From CAYVBN01 sp964538565 (GTDB taxonomy: Bacteria; Pseudomonadota; Alphaproteobacteria; Rhizobiales; Xanthobacteraceae), in contig CAZIGW010000127.1 of NCBI GenBank assembly GCA_964538565.1, positions 1-20,956 on the forward strand: 20,956 bases of DNA, given 5' to 3'. Shown piece by piece: positions 1 to 7,248 of this stretch. Within the stretch, counting starts at the first letter, position 1. Every line of letters begins with the position of its first letter. The translations under genes and the position numbers were made by a program. The notes beneath the pieces are model-generated. The model searched no databases and was not told the origin of the DNA. It saw nothing but the letters and a program-made list of their open reading frames with translations.

Positions 1-652
1 CGATCACGCCGACATGCGGATCGCGCACGCGCCCGGCCGCGTCCTCGTCGTAAAAGACGGCGATCGCCGCAAGCGCGAAATCACCGCGGCGCAGGGCGAA
101 CTCCTCGAACCCCCAGCGGCGTTCTGCCGGCCAGCGGCGGATCCGAACCCCGACGATCAGTTCGTCCGGTTCGAGCGCGGTGGTCAGCGGCGCGACGAAG
201 AACGAGTGCGCGGCAACGAGGCGTGATCCGGACCGGCCGGCGATCTCGATCTCGGCGTCGCAGGTCACGGCGATTCCCGGCATTTCGGCGGCCGGATCGG
301 CGTGCGCGAGGCTGCCGCCGACGGTGCCGCGGTTGCGGATCTGGTAGTGCGCGACATGCGAGACCGCCTCCGGGATCAGCGGGCAAGCCGTGCGCAGATC
401 GCGGCTCTCTTCGATCTGCCGCCAGCGCACCATCGCGCCGATGCGGACCCATTCGTCGTCGATCTCGACGCGGTCGAGATCCGGCAGCCGGCGCAGATCG
501 ACCAGCATCGCCGGATCGGCGAGGCGAAACGCCAGGATGGGAAGCAGCGTCTGCCCGCCGGCGAGCGGCCGGGAGCCGGGATTGGCCGCGAGGATGGCGA
601 TGGCTTCGGCGAGCGACTGCGGGCAGCGATACTCGAAGGGCGGAAGCTTCAT
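1..652 (-). CDS. FAD-binding subunit of a molybdenum hydroxylase (CoxM/xanthine dehydrogenase medium-subunit family), 3' end beyond window
   Basis: About 217 residues are visible, starting MKLPPFEYRCPQ; the reading frame runs off the left edge, so the C-terminus is missing (the family is usually 260-300 residues). Visible motifs are the N-terminal FAD-loop motif AGGQTLLPIL (about residues 31-40) and RNRGTVGGSLAHADPAAE (about 100-117), which hold FAD in CoxM-type proteins. The protein passes electrons from the [2Fe-2S] subunit to an acceptor through FAD in a cytoplasmic Mo-Fe-S-flavin complex. It lies downstream of the catalytic subunit but after a 147-bp gap, so it may start its own transcript from the promoter-like site at 763-790. 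The ribosome binding site is weak (AAGAG about 4 bases before the ATG). It is a paralogue of the FAD subunit at 3158-4045; the two share the same motifs but differ through most of their length. The partner small subunit probably lies to the left of the window. The family call is firm and the substrate unknown. Confidence 0.88.
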   Translation of the reverse strand, partial: MKLPPFEYRCPQSLAEAIAILAANPGSRPLAGGQTLLPILAFRLADPAMLVDLRRLPDLDRVEIDDEWVRIGAMVRWRQIEESRDLRTACPLIPEAVSHVAHYQIRNRGTVGGSLAHADPAAEMPGIAVTCDAEIEIAGRSGSRLVAAHSFFVAPLTTALEPDELIVGVRIRRWPAERRWGFEEFALRRGDFALAAIAVFYDEDAAGRVRDPHVGVI

Positions 653-762
653 GGGCTCTTGCACTTGACGGGTGTGCACAGCCCTCGGGCCTGCACCGCC
701 CGTCCCCTCACGGCGGCAGGGACACGGAAGCCCCGGATCCGGGTGCGTCCGAAAACCGGTCA

Positions 763-790
763 AACATACCAATTTTGTTACAGTTGTAAA
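763..790 (-). promoter_or_regulatory. Putative sigma-70-type promoter overlapping an AT-rich inverted repeat
   Basis: On the minus strand TTTACA (790-785, 5 of 6 to the -35 consensus) is followed after 16 bases by TATGTT (768-763, 4 of 6 to the -10 consensus). The -35 overlaps the perfect 12-bp inverted repeat TTACAGTTGTAA (778-789, 5-bp arms, 2-bp centre), which looks like a repressor or activator operator. A second perfect 12-bp palindrome, CCCGGATCCGGG (732-743), lies just after the expected transcription start. The stretch is by far the most AT-rich part of its neighbourhood and lies upstream of the FAD-subunit gene that starts at 652. No regulator gene is visible next to it. Confidence 0.4.
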
Positions 791-799
791 TTCGAAACG

Positions 800-3154
800 T
801 CAGCTCGCCCGGCGCGCCGACGTGATCGCCGACAGGATGTCGGCGGGCCGCAGCGGCGCCTGTGAGAGGCGAACGCCGAACGGCGAGAGCGCGTCCTCGA
901 CGGCGGAAACGATCGCCGCCGGGGTGGGCAGCGTGCCGGATTCGCCGACGCCCTTGACGCCGAGCGCGTTGAGATCGGTCGGCGACTCGCGATGCGTCAA
1001 GTCGATCCTCGGCACCTCGGTCGCGCTGGCCAGCAGATAGTCGGCGAAATTGGTGGTGAGCGGCTGGCCGTCGTCGCCGAAGCCCATCCATTCGAACAGG
1101 GCATTGCCGATGCCGTGCACGGTCGCGCCGGTCACCTGGCCGTCGACGATCATCGGATTGATGATGCGCCCTGCGTCATGCACGAAGGTGAGCCGCGTGA
1201 GCGTCACGCCCCCGGTTTCGATATCGACCTCGACCTCTGCCACCACGCTGCCGTTCGCATAGGTCATGCAGTCGATGACGACCTGCTCGGTTGCTTCCAT
1301 TCCGGGTCCGACGCCGGCCGGCAAGGCGAAGCCCGCCGTGCCCATCACGGACTGGACGATCTCGGCGACCGTCAGCTTCATGTCCGGCACGCCCTTGAGG
1401 CGCACCGCGCTGCCGACGATCTCCAGATCACCCGGCGCGACCTCGAGCTTGTGGCCAGCGATCTGCAGGATCTTCTGCCGGATCTTCACCGCCGCGCGGT
1501 GAGCCGAGGAGCCGGCGATGACGGTCTGCCGGCTGTTGAATCCGCCGAAGCCCAGCGTGACGGTGGCCGAATCTCCGGTCGTGACGACGATCTGCTTCAT
1601 GTCGCCGCCGAGCTGCTCGGCGACGATCTGTGCCAGCATCGTGCGTGTGCCCTGTCCGATGGCGGTCGCGCCCGTGTAGACGTGGATCTTGCCGGACGGG
1701 ACGACGCGCACGGTCACGGTTTCGAACGGCCCGCGTCCGGTGCCTTCGACGTAGTTGGCAAGCCCGATGCCGATGTATCGCCCCTGCTCGCGCGCCCTGG
1801 CCTGTCGTTCCGGAAAGTCGTTCCAGCCGGCGCGCGCCAGCGCATCGGCCTGGCAGGCCGGATAGTTTCCGCTGTCCAGCACCACCTGGAAGCCGCCGCG
1901 GGTGCGCAGCCCCTTCTTGTAGGGCATCTTCTCGGCCGCGATCAGGTTGCGCCGCCGAACCTCGGCACGATCGAGCCCGAGTTGCCGCGCGACGCGATCG
2001 AGCAGCCGCTCCATCACGAACACGCCCTGCGGTTGCCCGGCGCCGCGCACCGGCGTCACCGGGACCTTGTTGGTGAGCGCAACCTTGACGTCGACGCTGT
2101 AGGCCGGAACGTCGTACGCAAGGGTGAGGGCGGCCACCGAGCCCTGCGGGATCGTGAGGCCGCGCGCCGTGTAGGCCCCATGATCGTGGACGAGCGAGGC
2201 GCGGATGCCGCGGATTCGTCCATCGGAATCGACGGCGATCTCGGCCTGCCAGTACTGGTCGCGTTCCTGCGTGGTGGCGACGAAATGCTCGCGCCGGTCT
2301 TCGATCCACTTGACCGGACGACCGAGCCGAAGCGCCGCGGCCGAAACCGCTACTTCCTCCGGATAGAACACGAGCTTCGGTCCGAAGCCGCCGCCCACGT
2401 CCGGGGCGATGACCCGCACCGTCCTTTCGTCCCGCCCGAGCAGATCGGCGAGCATGCGCGCCGCCACCAGCGGGGTCTGGGTCGAAATCCAGACCGTCAG
2501 CCTGTCCTCCAGCGGATCGTGGCGGGCCACGCAGCCACGGCATTCCAGCGCGTGCGAGCACCCGCGGTGGATCCAGAAGGACTCCTGGAACACGTGAGCC
2601 GCCGATGCGAATGCCGAATCCACGTCGCCGTAGCGCGCGTCGAACTCCGCCGCCAGATTGTGAGAGGCGTCGGCATGCACCGCCGGAGCATCGGGCGCGA
2701 GCGCCGCGCGGCAATCGGAGACGGCGGGCAGCGGATCGAAATCGACCTCTACCAACGTGGCGGCGTCTTCGGCGACGTAGCGGTTCTCGGCGACCACGAT
2801 GGCGATCGGCTCGCCGACGTGGACGGTCTCCTCGCTGGCGAGCACGACGCGATGACGCTCCTGCCGGTAGCAGCGGTCGGGCAAGGCGACGACGAGCCTG
2901 TCGGTCGTCAGAACAGAACGGAGGTCGTCGCGCGTGAGCACGGCATGAACGCCCGGAACCGCCAGGGCCGCGGCGGCGTCGATGCCGCGGATTGCGGCGT
3001 GCGCGTGCGGACTGCGGACGAACGCCGCGTGCAGCATGCCGGGCATGCGGATGTCGTCGACAAACCGGCCTTCGCCGCGCAGCAGCGGGGGGTCTTCCAT
3101 GCGCGGGACGCTTCGACCGAAGGTCCTGGTTTCCCTCGGGGAATTCTCACGCAT
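800..3154 (-). CDS. Molybdopterin-binding catalytic subunit of a xanthine dehydrogenase/CoxL-family hydroxylase
   Basis: A full-length protein of 784 residues, the normal size for the large (Mo) subunit. The N-terminal ald_xan_dh_C domain starts around residue 25 (RGEGRFVDDIRMPGMLHAAFVRSPHAHA region). The Mo-cofactor motifs are GGGFGPK (254-260) and RGAGQ (370-374), and the catalytic glutamate lies in GVKGVGESG (E about 738). These establish a molybdenum hydroxylase that inserts water-derived oxygen into a C-H bond of an aldehyde, N-heterocycle or similar substrate. The active-site loop RGAGQ is not the AYxCSFR loop of true (form I) CO dehydrogenase, so annotation as CO dehydrogenase would be misleading. 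There is no fused [2Fe-2S] domain, so a separate small subunit is needed and none is in the window. The start ATG lies 3 bp after the stop of the upstream FAD-subunit gene, with GGAG about 9 bases before it, indicating a tight operon. Substrate unknown. Confidence 0.93.
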   Translation of the reverse strand: MRENSPRETRTFGRSVPRMEDPPLLRGEGRFVDDIRMPGMLHAAFVRSPHAHAAIRGIDAAAALAVPGVHAVLTRDDLRSVLTTDRLVVALPDRCYRQERHRVVLASEETVHVGEPIAIVVAENRYVAEDAATLVEVDFDPLPAVSDCRAALAPDAPAVHADASHNLAAEFDARYGDVDSAFASAAHVFQESFWIHRGCSHALECRGCVARHDPLEDRLTVWISTQTPLVAARMLADLLGRDERTVRVIAPDVGGGFGPKLVFYPEEVAVSAAALRLGRPVKWIEDRREHFVATTQERDQYWQAEIAVDSDGRIRGIRASLVHDHGAYTARGLTIPQGSVAALTLAYDVPAYSVDVKVALTNKVPVTPVRGAGQPQGVFVMERLLDRVARQLGLDRAEVRRRNLIAAEKMPYKKGLRTRGGFQVVLDSGNYPACQADALARAGWNDFPERQARAREQGRYIGIGLANYVEGTGRGPFETVTVRVVPSGKIHVYTGATAIGQGTRTMLAQIVAEQLGGDMKQIVVTTGDSATVTLGFGGFNSRQTVIAGSSAHRAAVKIRQKILQIAGHKLEVAPGDLEIVGSAVRLKGVPDMKLTVAEIVQSVMGTAGFALPAGVGPGMEATEQVVIDCMTYANGSVVAEVEVDIETGGVTLTRLTFVHDAGRIINPMIVDGQVTGATVHGIGNALFEWMGFGDDGQPLTTNFADYLLASATEVPRIDLTHRESPTDLNALGVKGVGESGTLPTPAAIVSAVEDALSPFGVRLSQAPLRPADILSAITSARRAS

Positions 3155-3157
3155 GTG

Positions 3158-4045
3158 TCACGCTCCGGCAGGCCGCGACAGGCGTTCGCGGGCCCGCGCG
3201 TGCGCCTTCTCGAGCGCCCGCCGCGCCATGACGACAGCGAGCTGCCGTCGATAGGAGGAGGGAGCATGTACGTCTTCGAGCGCGTCGATGTCAGCGCAGA
3301 CGTCGCACGCCTTGCGGAAAAGCTCCGCGCTCGCCGGCTGTCCCAGCACGCTCCGCTCGACCGCCGCGACGCGGACCGGCGCGGCGGAAACGCCGCCGAG
3401 CGCCAGAGCCACGCGCCGCACGACTCCGGCCGCGTCCTCCTCGAGCAGCGCGGCCGCCGACGCGAGCGCAAAATCTCCGTGCCGACGCGCAAATTCGACG
3501 AAGGCGTAACCGTGCGCCGGCGACCACACCGGCAGGCTGACCGCCGTCAGGCATTCATTCGGCTCGACGCAGGATGTCATGTAGCCGGCGGGGAATTCGG
3601 AGAAGGGGACGCGCCGCTCCCCGCGCGGACCGACGATCGTGATGGTAGCGTCGAGGGCGGCCGCGACCGTCACGATTTCGGCGGAGGGATCAAGGTGGCA
3701 GAGCGAGCCGCCGACCGTGCCTCGGTTTCGCGTCTGGCGGTGACCCACGTGGCGAATGGCTTCGGCGAGCAGGGGGCAGTCACGCGCGATCTCCTGCGAA
3801 AATTCGACTTCCCGCTGCCGGGTCATCGCGCCGATTTCGATCGCGTCAGCGGTCCTGCGGATGAAGGAAAGGCCGGTGACGCGGTTGAGATCGATCAGAT
3901 GGTCCGGCAGCGCATAGCGCATGTTCAGCATCGGCACCAGGGATTGGCCGCCGGCGAGCAGGCGAGCGTTGTCGAGCGTCGAAAGAAGCTGGATGGCCTC
4001 GGAAAGGCTGCCGGGGGCGTGATAGCTGAACCGCGGTGGCTTCAT
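3158..4045 (-). CDS. FAD-binding subunit of a molybdenum hydroxylase (CoxM/xanthine dehydrogenase medium-subunit family)
   Basis: 295 residues beginning MKPPRFSYHAPGSL. The reading frame stays open upstream, but this ATG matches the usual family N-terminus and size, so I chose it over an ATG 174 bases upstream. Motifs are AGGQSLVPMLNMR (about 33-45) and RNRGTVGGSLCHLDPSAE (about 106-123) for FAD binding, then a CO_deh_flav_C-type C-terminal domain. It forms the flavin electron-exit module of the cytoplasmic complex with the catalytic subunit encoded 3 bp downstream. The start has no clear Shine-Dalgarno sequence. In many related loci the gene order is FAD, [2Fe-2S], Mo subunit or similar; here the Fe-S subunit gene is absent between the two. 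Confidence 0.93.
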   Translation of the reverse strand: MKPPRFSYHAPGSLSEAIQLLSTLDNARLLAGGQSLVPMLNMRYALPDHLIDLNRVTGLSFIRRTADAIEIGAMTRQREVEFSQEIARDCPLLAEAIRHVGHRQTRNRGTVGGSLCHLDPSAEIVTVAAALDATITIVGPRGERRVPFSEFPAGYMTSCVEPNECLTAVSLPVWSPAHGYAFVEFARRHGDFALASAAALLEEDAAGVVRRVALALGGVSAAPVRVAAVERSVLGQPASAELFRKACDVCADIDALEDVHAPSSYRRQLAVVMARRALEKAHARARERLSRPAGA

Positions 4046-4482
4046 GGACGGATTTTTGCACTGGGGCGGTGGAGCGGCAGAGAATGACCCCGACCTGAGA
4101 AATTCGTCTCCTTTTAACGGGTGGTTGTTGCCTCGGCAATCCGCATCAATGTCAGAACGGACTTGCCGGAATGACGATGTGCTCTCCGCCGCGAGCCCCG
4201 CGGGGAGTGAAGGGAGCAAGTCCGCGGTGTTGCGTTCGCGTGCGCCGGAAAGGCGCGCGGGCGGGCGGACGGGCGTGCAGACGGAACTCAGGCCCGGAGC
4301 GCCAAGGGCGCGGTGGCCGACTCATCAACGGCCGCTTCGGGACGAAGAAATCATTCGAGGCCGCGTCATCCCTTTCGTTCGCTGTCTCGCGCACCAACAC
4401 GAGCCGAGGCGCGACGGACGCCGCCGGAGGCTGCTCATCCCGCGGCCGAAGCACTCGCTGGCGCAGTCTCCTGCCACCCTGC
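4046..4482. other. Intergenic stretch with no supported gene; possible operator
   Basis: 437 bp without a convincing gene. Open frames on both strands here are arginine/alanine-rich and look like shadows of G+C-rich DNA. It should hold the promoter of the molybdenum-hydroxylase operon. The only clear structure is the perfect inverted repeat TTGCCTCGGCAA (4128-4139, 5-bp arms, 2-bp centre), 83 bases upstream of the FAD-subunit start. A purine-rich AAAAGGAGA motif (minus strand, about 4111-4119) resembles a ribosome binding site, but no start codon follows at a usable distance. Confidence 0.5.
4128..4139. promoter_or_regulatory. Perfect inverted repeat, possible operator of the molybdenum-hydroxylase operon
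   Basis: TTGCC-TC-GGCAA is perfectly self-complementary in its arms and sits in non-coding DNA upstream of the start at 4045. The size and position suit a dimeric regulator. No regulator family can be named from 12 bases. Confidence 0.3.
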
Positions 4483-4935
4483 TCAGGAGCGGAACAGGCG
4501 ACCGATGCCGATCCAGAGATCGCGAAGCCCTTTCCGGTTGGCGAGCCGGCGCGCCCGATCGGCGATGGCCTGCGAGTTGATGGTGCCGCTATAGTGGCAA
4601 TCGCACAGAAGGCGATGCGCCTCGCCGGTCGTGAGATCGAAGAATTCCATCGCATCTCCGAGACGATCGCTCTTCAGGCCTTGGCTGCGAAGCACCGCAT
4701 CGTCGAACGCGAGGCACAGGGGCGACTCCTCGTCGCGCAGCAGCATGCGATCCTTCTTGGGTAGATATTCCATCCGGGAAAACAACCGTATGCGTCCCGT
4801 GTGGCTGTCGAGCAGATCGGCGAAGCGGTGCAGCCGCTGTTTGCGCAATGCGCGCCTGGCCTCAGGAGATGTCGGCGTTCCGATCGGAACGACGTCCGCC
4901 ACCTGGGTGACTTCGCTCAAGGTTCTGTGTTTCAT
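4483..4935 (-). CDS. Conserved-type protein of unknown function, 150 residues
   Basis: 150 residues starting MKHRTLSEVTQVADVVP. The ATG is preceded by GTAGGAG with about 7 bases spacing, a good ribosome binding site. The composition is that of a real soluble protein (acidic and basic residues mixed, leucine-rich, no long Ala/Arg runs) with no membrane segment or signal peptide. Recognisable blocks are SRMEYLPKKDR (about 54-64), a SPLCLAFDDAVLRSQGL segment, and GEAHRLLCDCHYSG (about 104-117) with a C-x-C-H cluster (CDCH) that could bind metal. I recall similar uncharacterised proteins from Rhizobiales, but no function. It is transcribed away from the MFS gene at 5269-6735 with 333 bp between them, and an EcfG-like promoter (5085-5109) lies about 150 bp upstream, suggesting stress control. 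Confidence 0.75.
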   Translation of the reverse strand: MKHRTLSEVTQVADVVPIGTPTSPEARRALRKQRLHRFADLLDSHTGRIRLFSRMEYLPKKDRMLLRDEESPLCLAFDDAVLRSQGLKSDRLGDAMEFFDLTTGEAHRLLCDCHYSGTINSQAIADRARRLANRKGLRDLWIGIGRLFRS

Positions 4936-5268
4936 CCTCTACTCCTACTCCGTCACGACTGGATTGCCCGCCCAACTCGATCTCGATCGCGCCGCAACGC
5001 AGGACCGAAACCACCAGGCTGGAACAATCCCGCAGGTCTGACTGACGCTGGCTGCGTGGCGGCGTCGTTCGTTTCTGATACTAGAACCGCCAGCCATTGG
5101 CTCAGTTCCGGCGCAGTTCGGGCAGAGGCGGCAAAATCGCCAATTCCGCCGCGAGGGCGACAATTCGGCTCATGTCCCCTCGGCTGATGGTCAAGCCGCG
5201 CCCAGGCCACGGCGCCTGTCGAAAGGGTGCCATGTGCGATTGCAAAATGCGGGGCGCCGCGCGGACCA
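4936..5268. other. Intergenic stretch, no supported gene; contains an EcfG-like promoter
   Basis: 333 bp between the stop of the MFS gene (minus) and the start of the 150-residue protein gene (minus). Small frames here look spurious. The notable element is the minus-strand GGAAC-N16-GGTT site at 5085-5109. Confidence 0.5.
5085..5109 (-). promoter_or_regulatory. EcfG-type promoter candidate (GGAAC-N16-GGTT)
   Basis: On the minus strand GGAAC (5109-5105), a 16-base spacer and GGTT (5088-5085) match the alphaproteobacterial EcfG consensus GGAAC-N16/17-CGTT except for one base. Transcription would start near 5075 and reach the gene at 4935 with a leader of about 140 bases. Confidence 0.4.
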
Positions 5269-6735
5269 TCAGCGGCGTGTGCCGGTCGCTTCGACCGAAG
5301 CCGCCGCGGTTGCGACATCACGGGGATAGGTCCGGCGCGCCGGGATGGCGAGCGAGGCGGCGGCAAGGACCGGAATCAGCATGACGAGGTAGGTCCACTC
5401 GAGCCCCCGCTCGCCGCCGCCGAGCACGTTCGACATCACGCCGAACAGGATCGGTGCCCCCCCTTCGAGCGCCGCCCGCAGAGCCGTCCGGCCTGCTTCA
5501 GCGCGTCCCCACAGTCGGGGGTGGACGATGTCGAGCCGGGCGGCGTCGAACGGCGCATTGGCTGCGGCGAGCGCGCCCGCCCCGAGCGCGAGAAGTGCCA
5601 CGCCGAGAACGACGCTCCTGGTCCAGATCGCCGGTCCAATGAACAGAACCGCGAACAGTAGCGCCACACCCGGAACGACGATGCGCGCGTCGAGCCTGCC
5701 GCGTCGCATCAGCCAGCCGGAAATCTGCCCGCCGGCGACGACGCCCACGACGGCGCCGAGCCCCACGACCATGACGAGAGCACTGAGGAGCGGGCGCGAT
5801 ATCGCCCAATGATCGGTCAGGTAGATCATGCCGAACGCGCGAACGCCGGCGAAGAAAAAATATCCGAGTGCCGAAGCAATCACGAGCAGCAGATAGGTCG
5901 GAATCCTGAACAGGTAGCGGATGGCCCACCACAGGCTTTGCCTCGTCGGATCCTGTCGCAGGACGAGATCGTCTCTCGGTTGCGCCCCCGCCCGACGGAC
6001 CATCGCCTGCATTTCGCCCGTTCGGCCGGACTCGCCATGGGCGCCATGCGTTCGTTGCAGCTCCCCTTCGGACTCCTGGTCGATATCGATCCAGCTCTGC
6101 CCGCCACGCGCCGGTTCGGGGAGAAAGCGCCAGGTCGCCCAGGTCAGGATCACACTTGGCACCGCCATGAGACAGAACGACCAGCGCCAACCAAGCCAGG
6201 ATGCGACCTCTCCGCCGACCAGAAAGCCGAATCCGCTGCCGGCGAGTTCGCCGGCAAGAATCGTTCCGTAGACGCTCGCCCGGTCGCGCGGCCGGAAGAA
6301 GTCGCCGGTGAGCGAAGCCACCGCCGGAGCGGCCGCAGAAGTGACCGCGCCGAGAAAGATGCGTGTCAGCAGCAGGAACAGGAATGAATTGGCGAAACCG
6401 CTGACGATCATCGCGGCTGTCCAGAGCGCAATGGCCCACACCAGAAGCCGACGCCGCGAAATCCGATCCACCAGCACGCCGAGCGGCAGCGTGAAGATGG
6501 CCCCGATGAATGATGTTGCCGCGACCAGCAGGCCGATGTCGGCGTTGTCGATGCCAAACGCGGTCTTCAGGTCGCTCGCGACCGCCGAGACGGTCGCCTT
6601 GTCGGCGCTGTCGAGTCCGAGCACGCCGGCCAGCAGCAGGATGACCTGCAATCGCGCGGCGCCGCCGAATGACGCCGCGGCCCGGCGCTCGGCGCGCCGC
6701 AGGAATTGCCATCCGACCTGAAAATCAGCGGACAT
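5269..6735 (-). CDS. Major facilitator superfamily transporter
   Basis: 488 residues. The ATG follows a GGAG motif with about 7 bases spacing. The N-terminal region has a membrane segment with an embedded acidic motif (LLAGVLGLDSADKATVSAVA, about 30-50), as in spinster-like and anion:cation symporter MFS proteins. The loop 2-3 signature GVLVDRISRRRLLVW (MFS motif A) follows at about residue 85. Around twelve hydrophobic segments are seen, split into two halves by an unusually long, charged, glycine/glutamine-rich central loop (about 208-275). Substrate unknown. The gene is monocistronic: neighbours are separated by 333 bp downstream and by a divergent 513-bp region upstream that holds an EcfG-like promoter (6900-6924) and a perfect palindrome (6850-6866). 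Confidence 0.88.
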   Translation of the reverse strand: MSADFQVGWQFLRRAERRAAASFGGAARLQVILLLAGVLGLDSADKATVSAVASDLKTAFGIDNADIGLLVAATSFIGAIFTLPLGVLVDRISRRRLLVWAIALWTAAMIVSGFANSFLFLLLTRIFLGAVTSAAAPAVASLTGDFFRPRDRASVYGTILAGELAGSGFGFLVGGEVASWLGWRWSFCLMAVPSVILTWATWRFLPEPARGGQSWIDIDQESEGELQRTHGAHGESGRTGEMQAMVRRAGAQPRDDLVLRQDPTRQSLWWAIRYLFRIPTYLLLVIASALGYFFFAGVRAFGMIYLTDHWAISRPLLSALVMVVGLGAVVGVVAGGQISGWLMRRGRLDARIVVPGVALLFAVLFIGPAIWTRSVVLGVALLALGAGALAAANAPFDAARLDIVHPRLWGRAEAGRTALRAALEGGAPILFGVMSNVLGGGERGLEWTYLVMLIPVLAAASLAIPARRTYPRDVATAAASVEATGTRR

Positions 6736-6849
6736 GACCGTCTCCGCGACAGCAGCGGACGGCGCATCGAGGTTTGGCGCGCTGTTGCCGCGTCGTGAGA
6801 GCGCATCGGCTGTCGGCGGGGAACTCCGTGGGCCGTTGGCGATGCCCCG

Positions 6850-6866
6850 CGCGTGACGATCACGCG
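6850..6866. promoter_or_regulatory. Perfect 7-bp-arm palindrome, possible operator
   Basis: CGCGTGA-CGA-TCACGCG. It lies 115 bp upstream of the MFS start at 6735 and about 30 bases inside the transcript predicted from the EcfG-like site at 6900-6924. Position and symmetry suit a repressor site; no regulator gene is adjacent. Confidence 0.35.
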
Positions 6867-6899
6867 GTTGATGCGCATTGCGATCTCGCCCTGGGACTC

Positions 6900-6924
6900 A
6901 ACAGCACGATGAGGCGCCAGTTCC
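6900..6924 (-). promoter_or_regulatory. EcfG-type promoter candidate (GGAAC-N16-TGTT)
   Basis: On the minus strand GGAAC (6924-6920), a 16-base spacer and TGTT (6903-6900) differ from the EcfG consensus at one -10 base. It points at the MFS gene starting at 6735, with a leader of about 150 bases. Confidence 0.35.
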
Positions 6925-7109
6925 AGGTGCCCGGTCGCGGGCGCACACGCGGTTCGTCCGACATGCGGATCGCGCGCGCCGCATCCCTTCCCGATACCGT
7001 CCGCACCTGCGGATCTTGCCGCGCGTTCGGCCCGGGCGACCGGCCGGGGCCGGGCGTGACATGGCCGCGCTGATTCGGGATTCGCCGCGCCAGGTTGACG
7101 GCTCGTGGC

Positions 7110-7134
7110 GGAACCAATTCGGCCGGCCTGCTTT
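7110..7134 (+). promoter_or_regulatory. EcfG-type promoter candidate (GGAAC-N16-CTTT)
   Basis: GGAAC (7110-7114), a 16-base spacer and CTTT (7131-7134) have one mismatch in the -10. It points at the small membrane protein gene (7249) and the following MFS gene, with a predicted leader of about 100 bases. Confidence 0.3.
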
Positions 7135-7248
7135 GCCCTTCCGATCGCCCATCGCGTGGCAAACGCGTCCGACGTGCGGAACCCGCTCTGCCTCGGGGGT
7201 CTCCCCGGGATCGTCAGGCCGACAACCACATCCGATCGTGCTGGACAG

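Larger units (their letters stand above)
6736..7248. other. Divergent intergenic region with regulatory-looking elements, no confident gene
   Basis: 513 bp between the minus-strand MFS gene and the plus-strand small protein gene. It holds two EcfG-like sites on opposite strands (6900-6924 minus, 7110-7134 plus) and one perfect palindrome (6850-6866). A minus-strand frame at 6860-6964 would encode 34 residues starting MSDEPRVRPRPGTWNWRLIV; its tryptophan-containing stretch looks less random than other frames here, but it has no clear ribosome binding site and the EcfG-like element lies inside it, so I do not call a gene. Confidence 0.5.

Noticed and set aside
800..4045. Aerobic CO dehydrogenase (coxML)
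   Set aside because: The active-site loop is RGAGQ, not the AYxCSFR of form I CO dehydrogenase, and no small subunit gene is present; only the broad family is supported.
992..4087. Very long plus-strand open frame (over 1000 codons) opposite the molybdenum-hydroxylase genes
   Set aside because: It is antisense to two proteins with clear catalytic motifs, and its translation is rich in Arg, Asp, His and Gly without domain pattern; long shadow frames are normal in such G+C-rich DNA.
4282..4306. Additional GGAAC on the plus strand in the 4046-4482 gap
   Set aside because: The bases 16-17 positions downstream (AAGG) do not resemble the EcfG -10, and no gene follows on that strand.
6860..6964. 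Minus-strand 34-codon frame starting MSDEPRVRPRP in the divergent region
   Set aside because: No ribosome binding site and no known family; the frame overlaps the EcfG-like promoter site. Left as a remark in the gap entry.
9..6975. An exact 18-base match between 9-26 and 6958-6975
   Set aside because: One copy is inside the FAD-subunit coding region and the flanks share nothing; likely chance in biased-composition DNA rather than a mobile or gene remnant.
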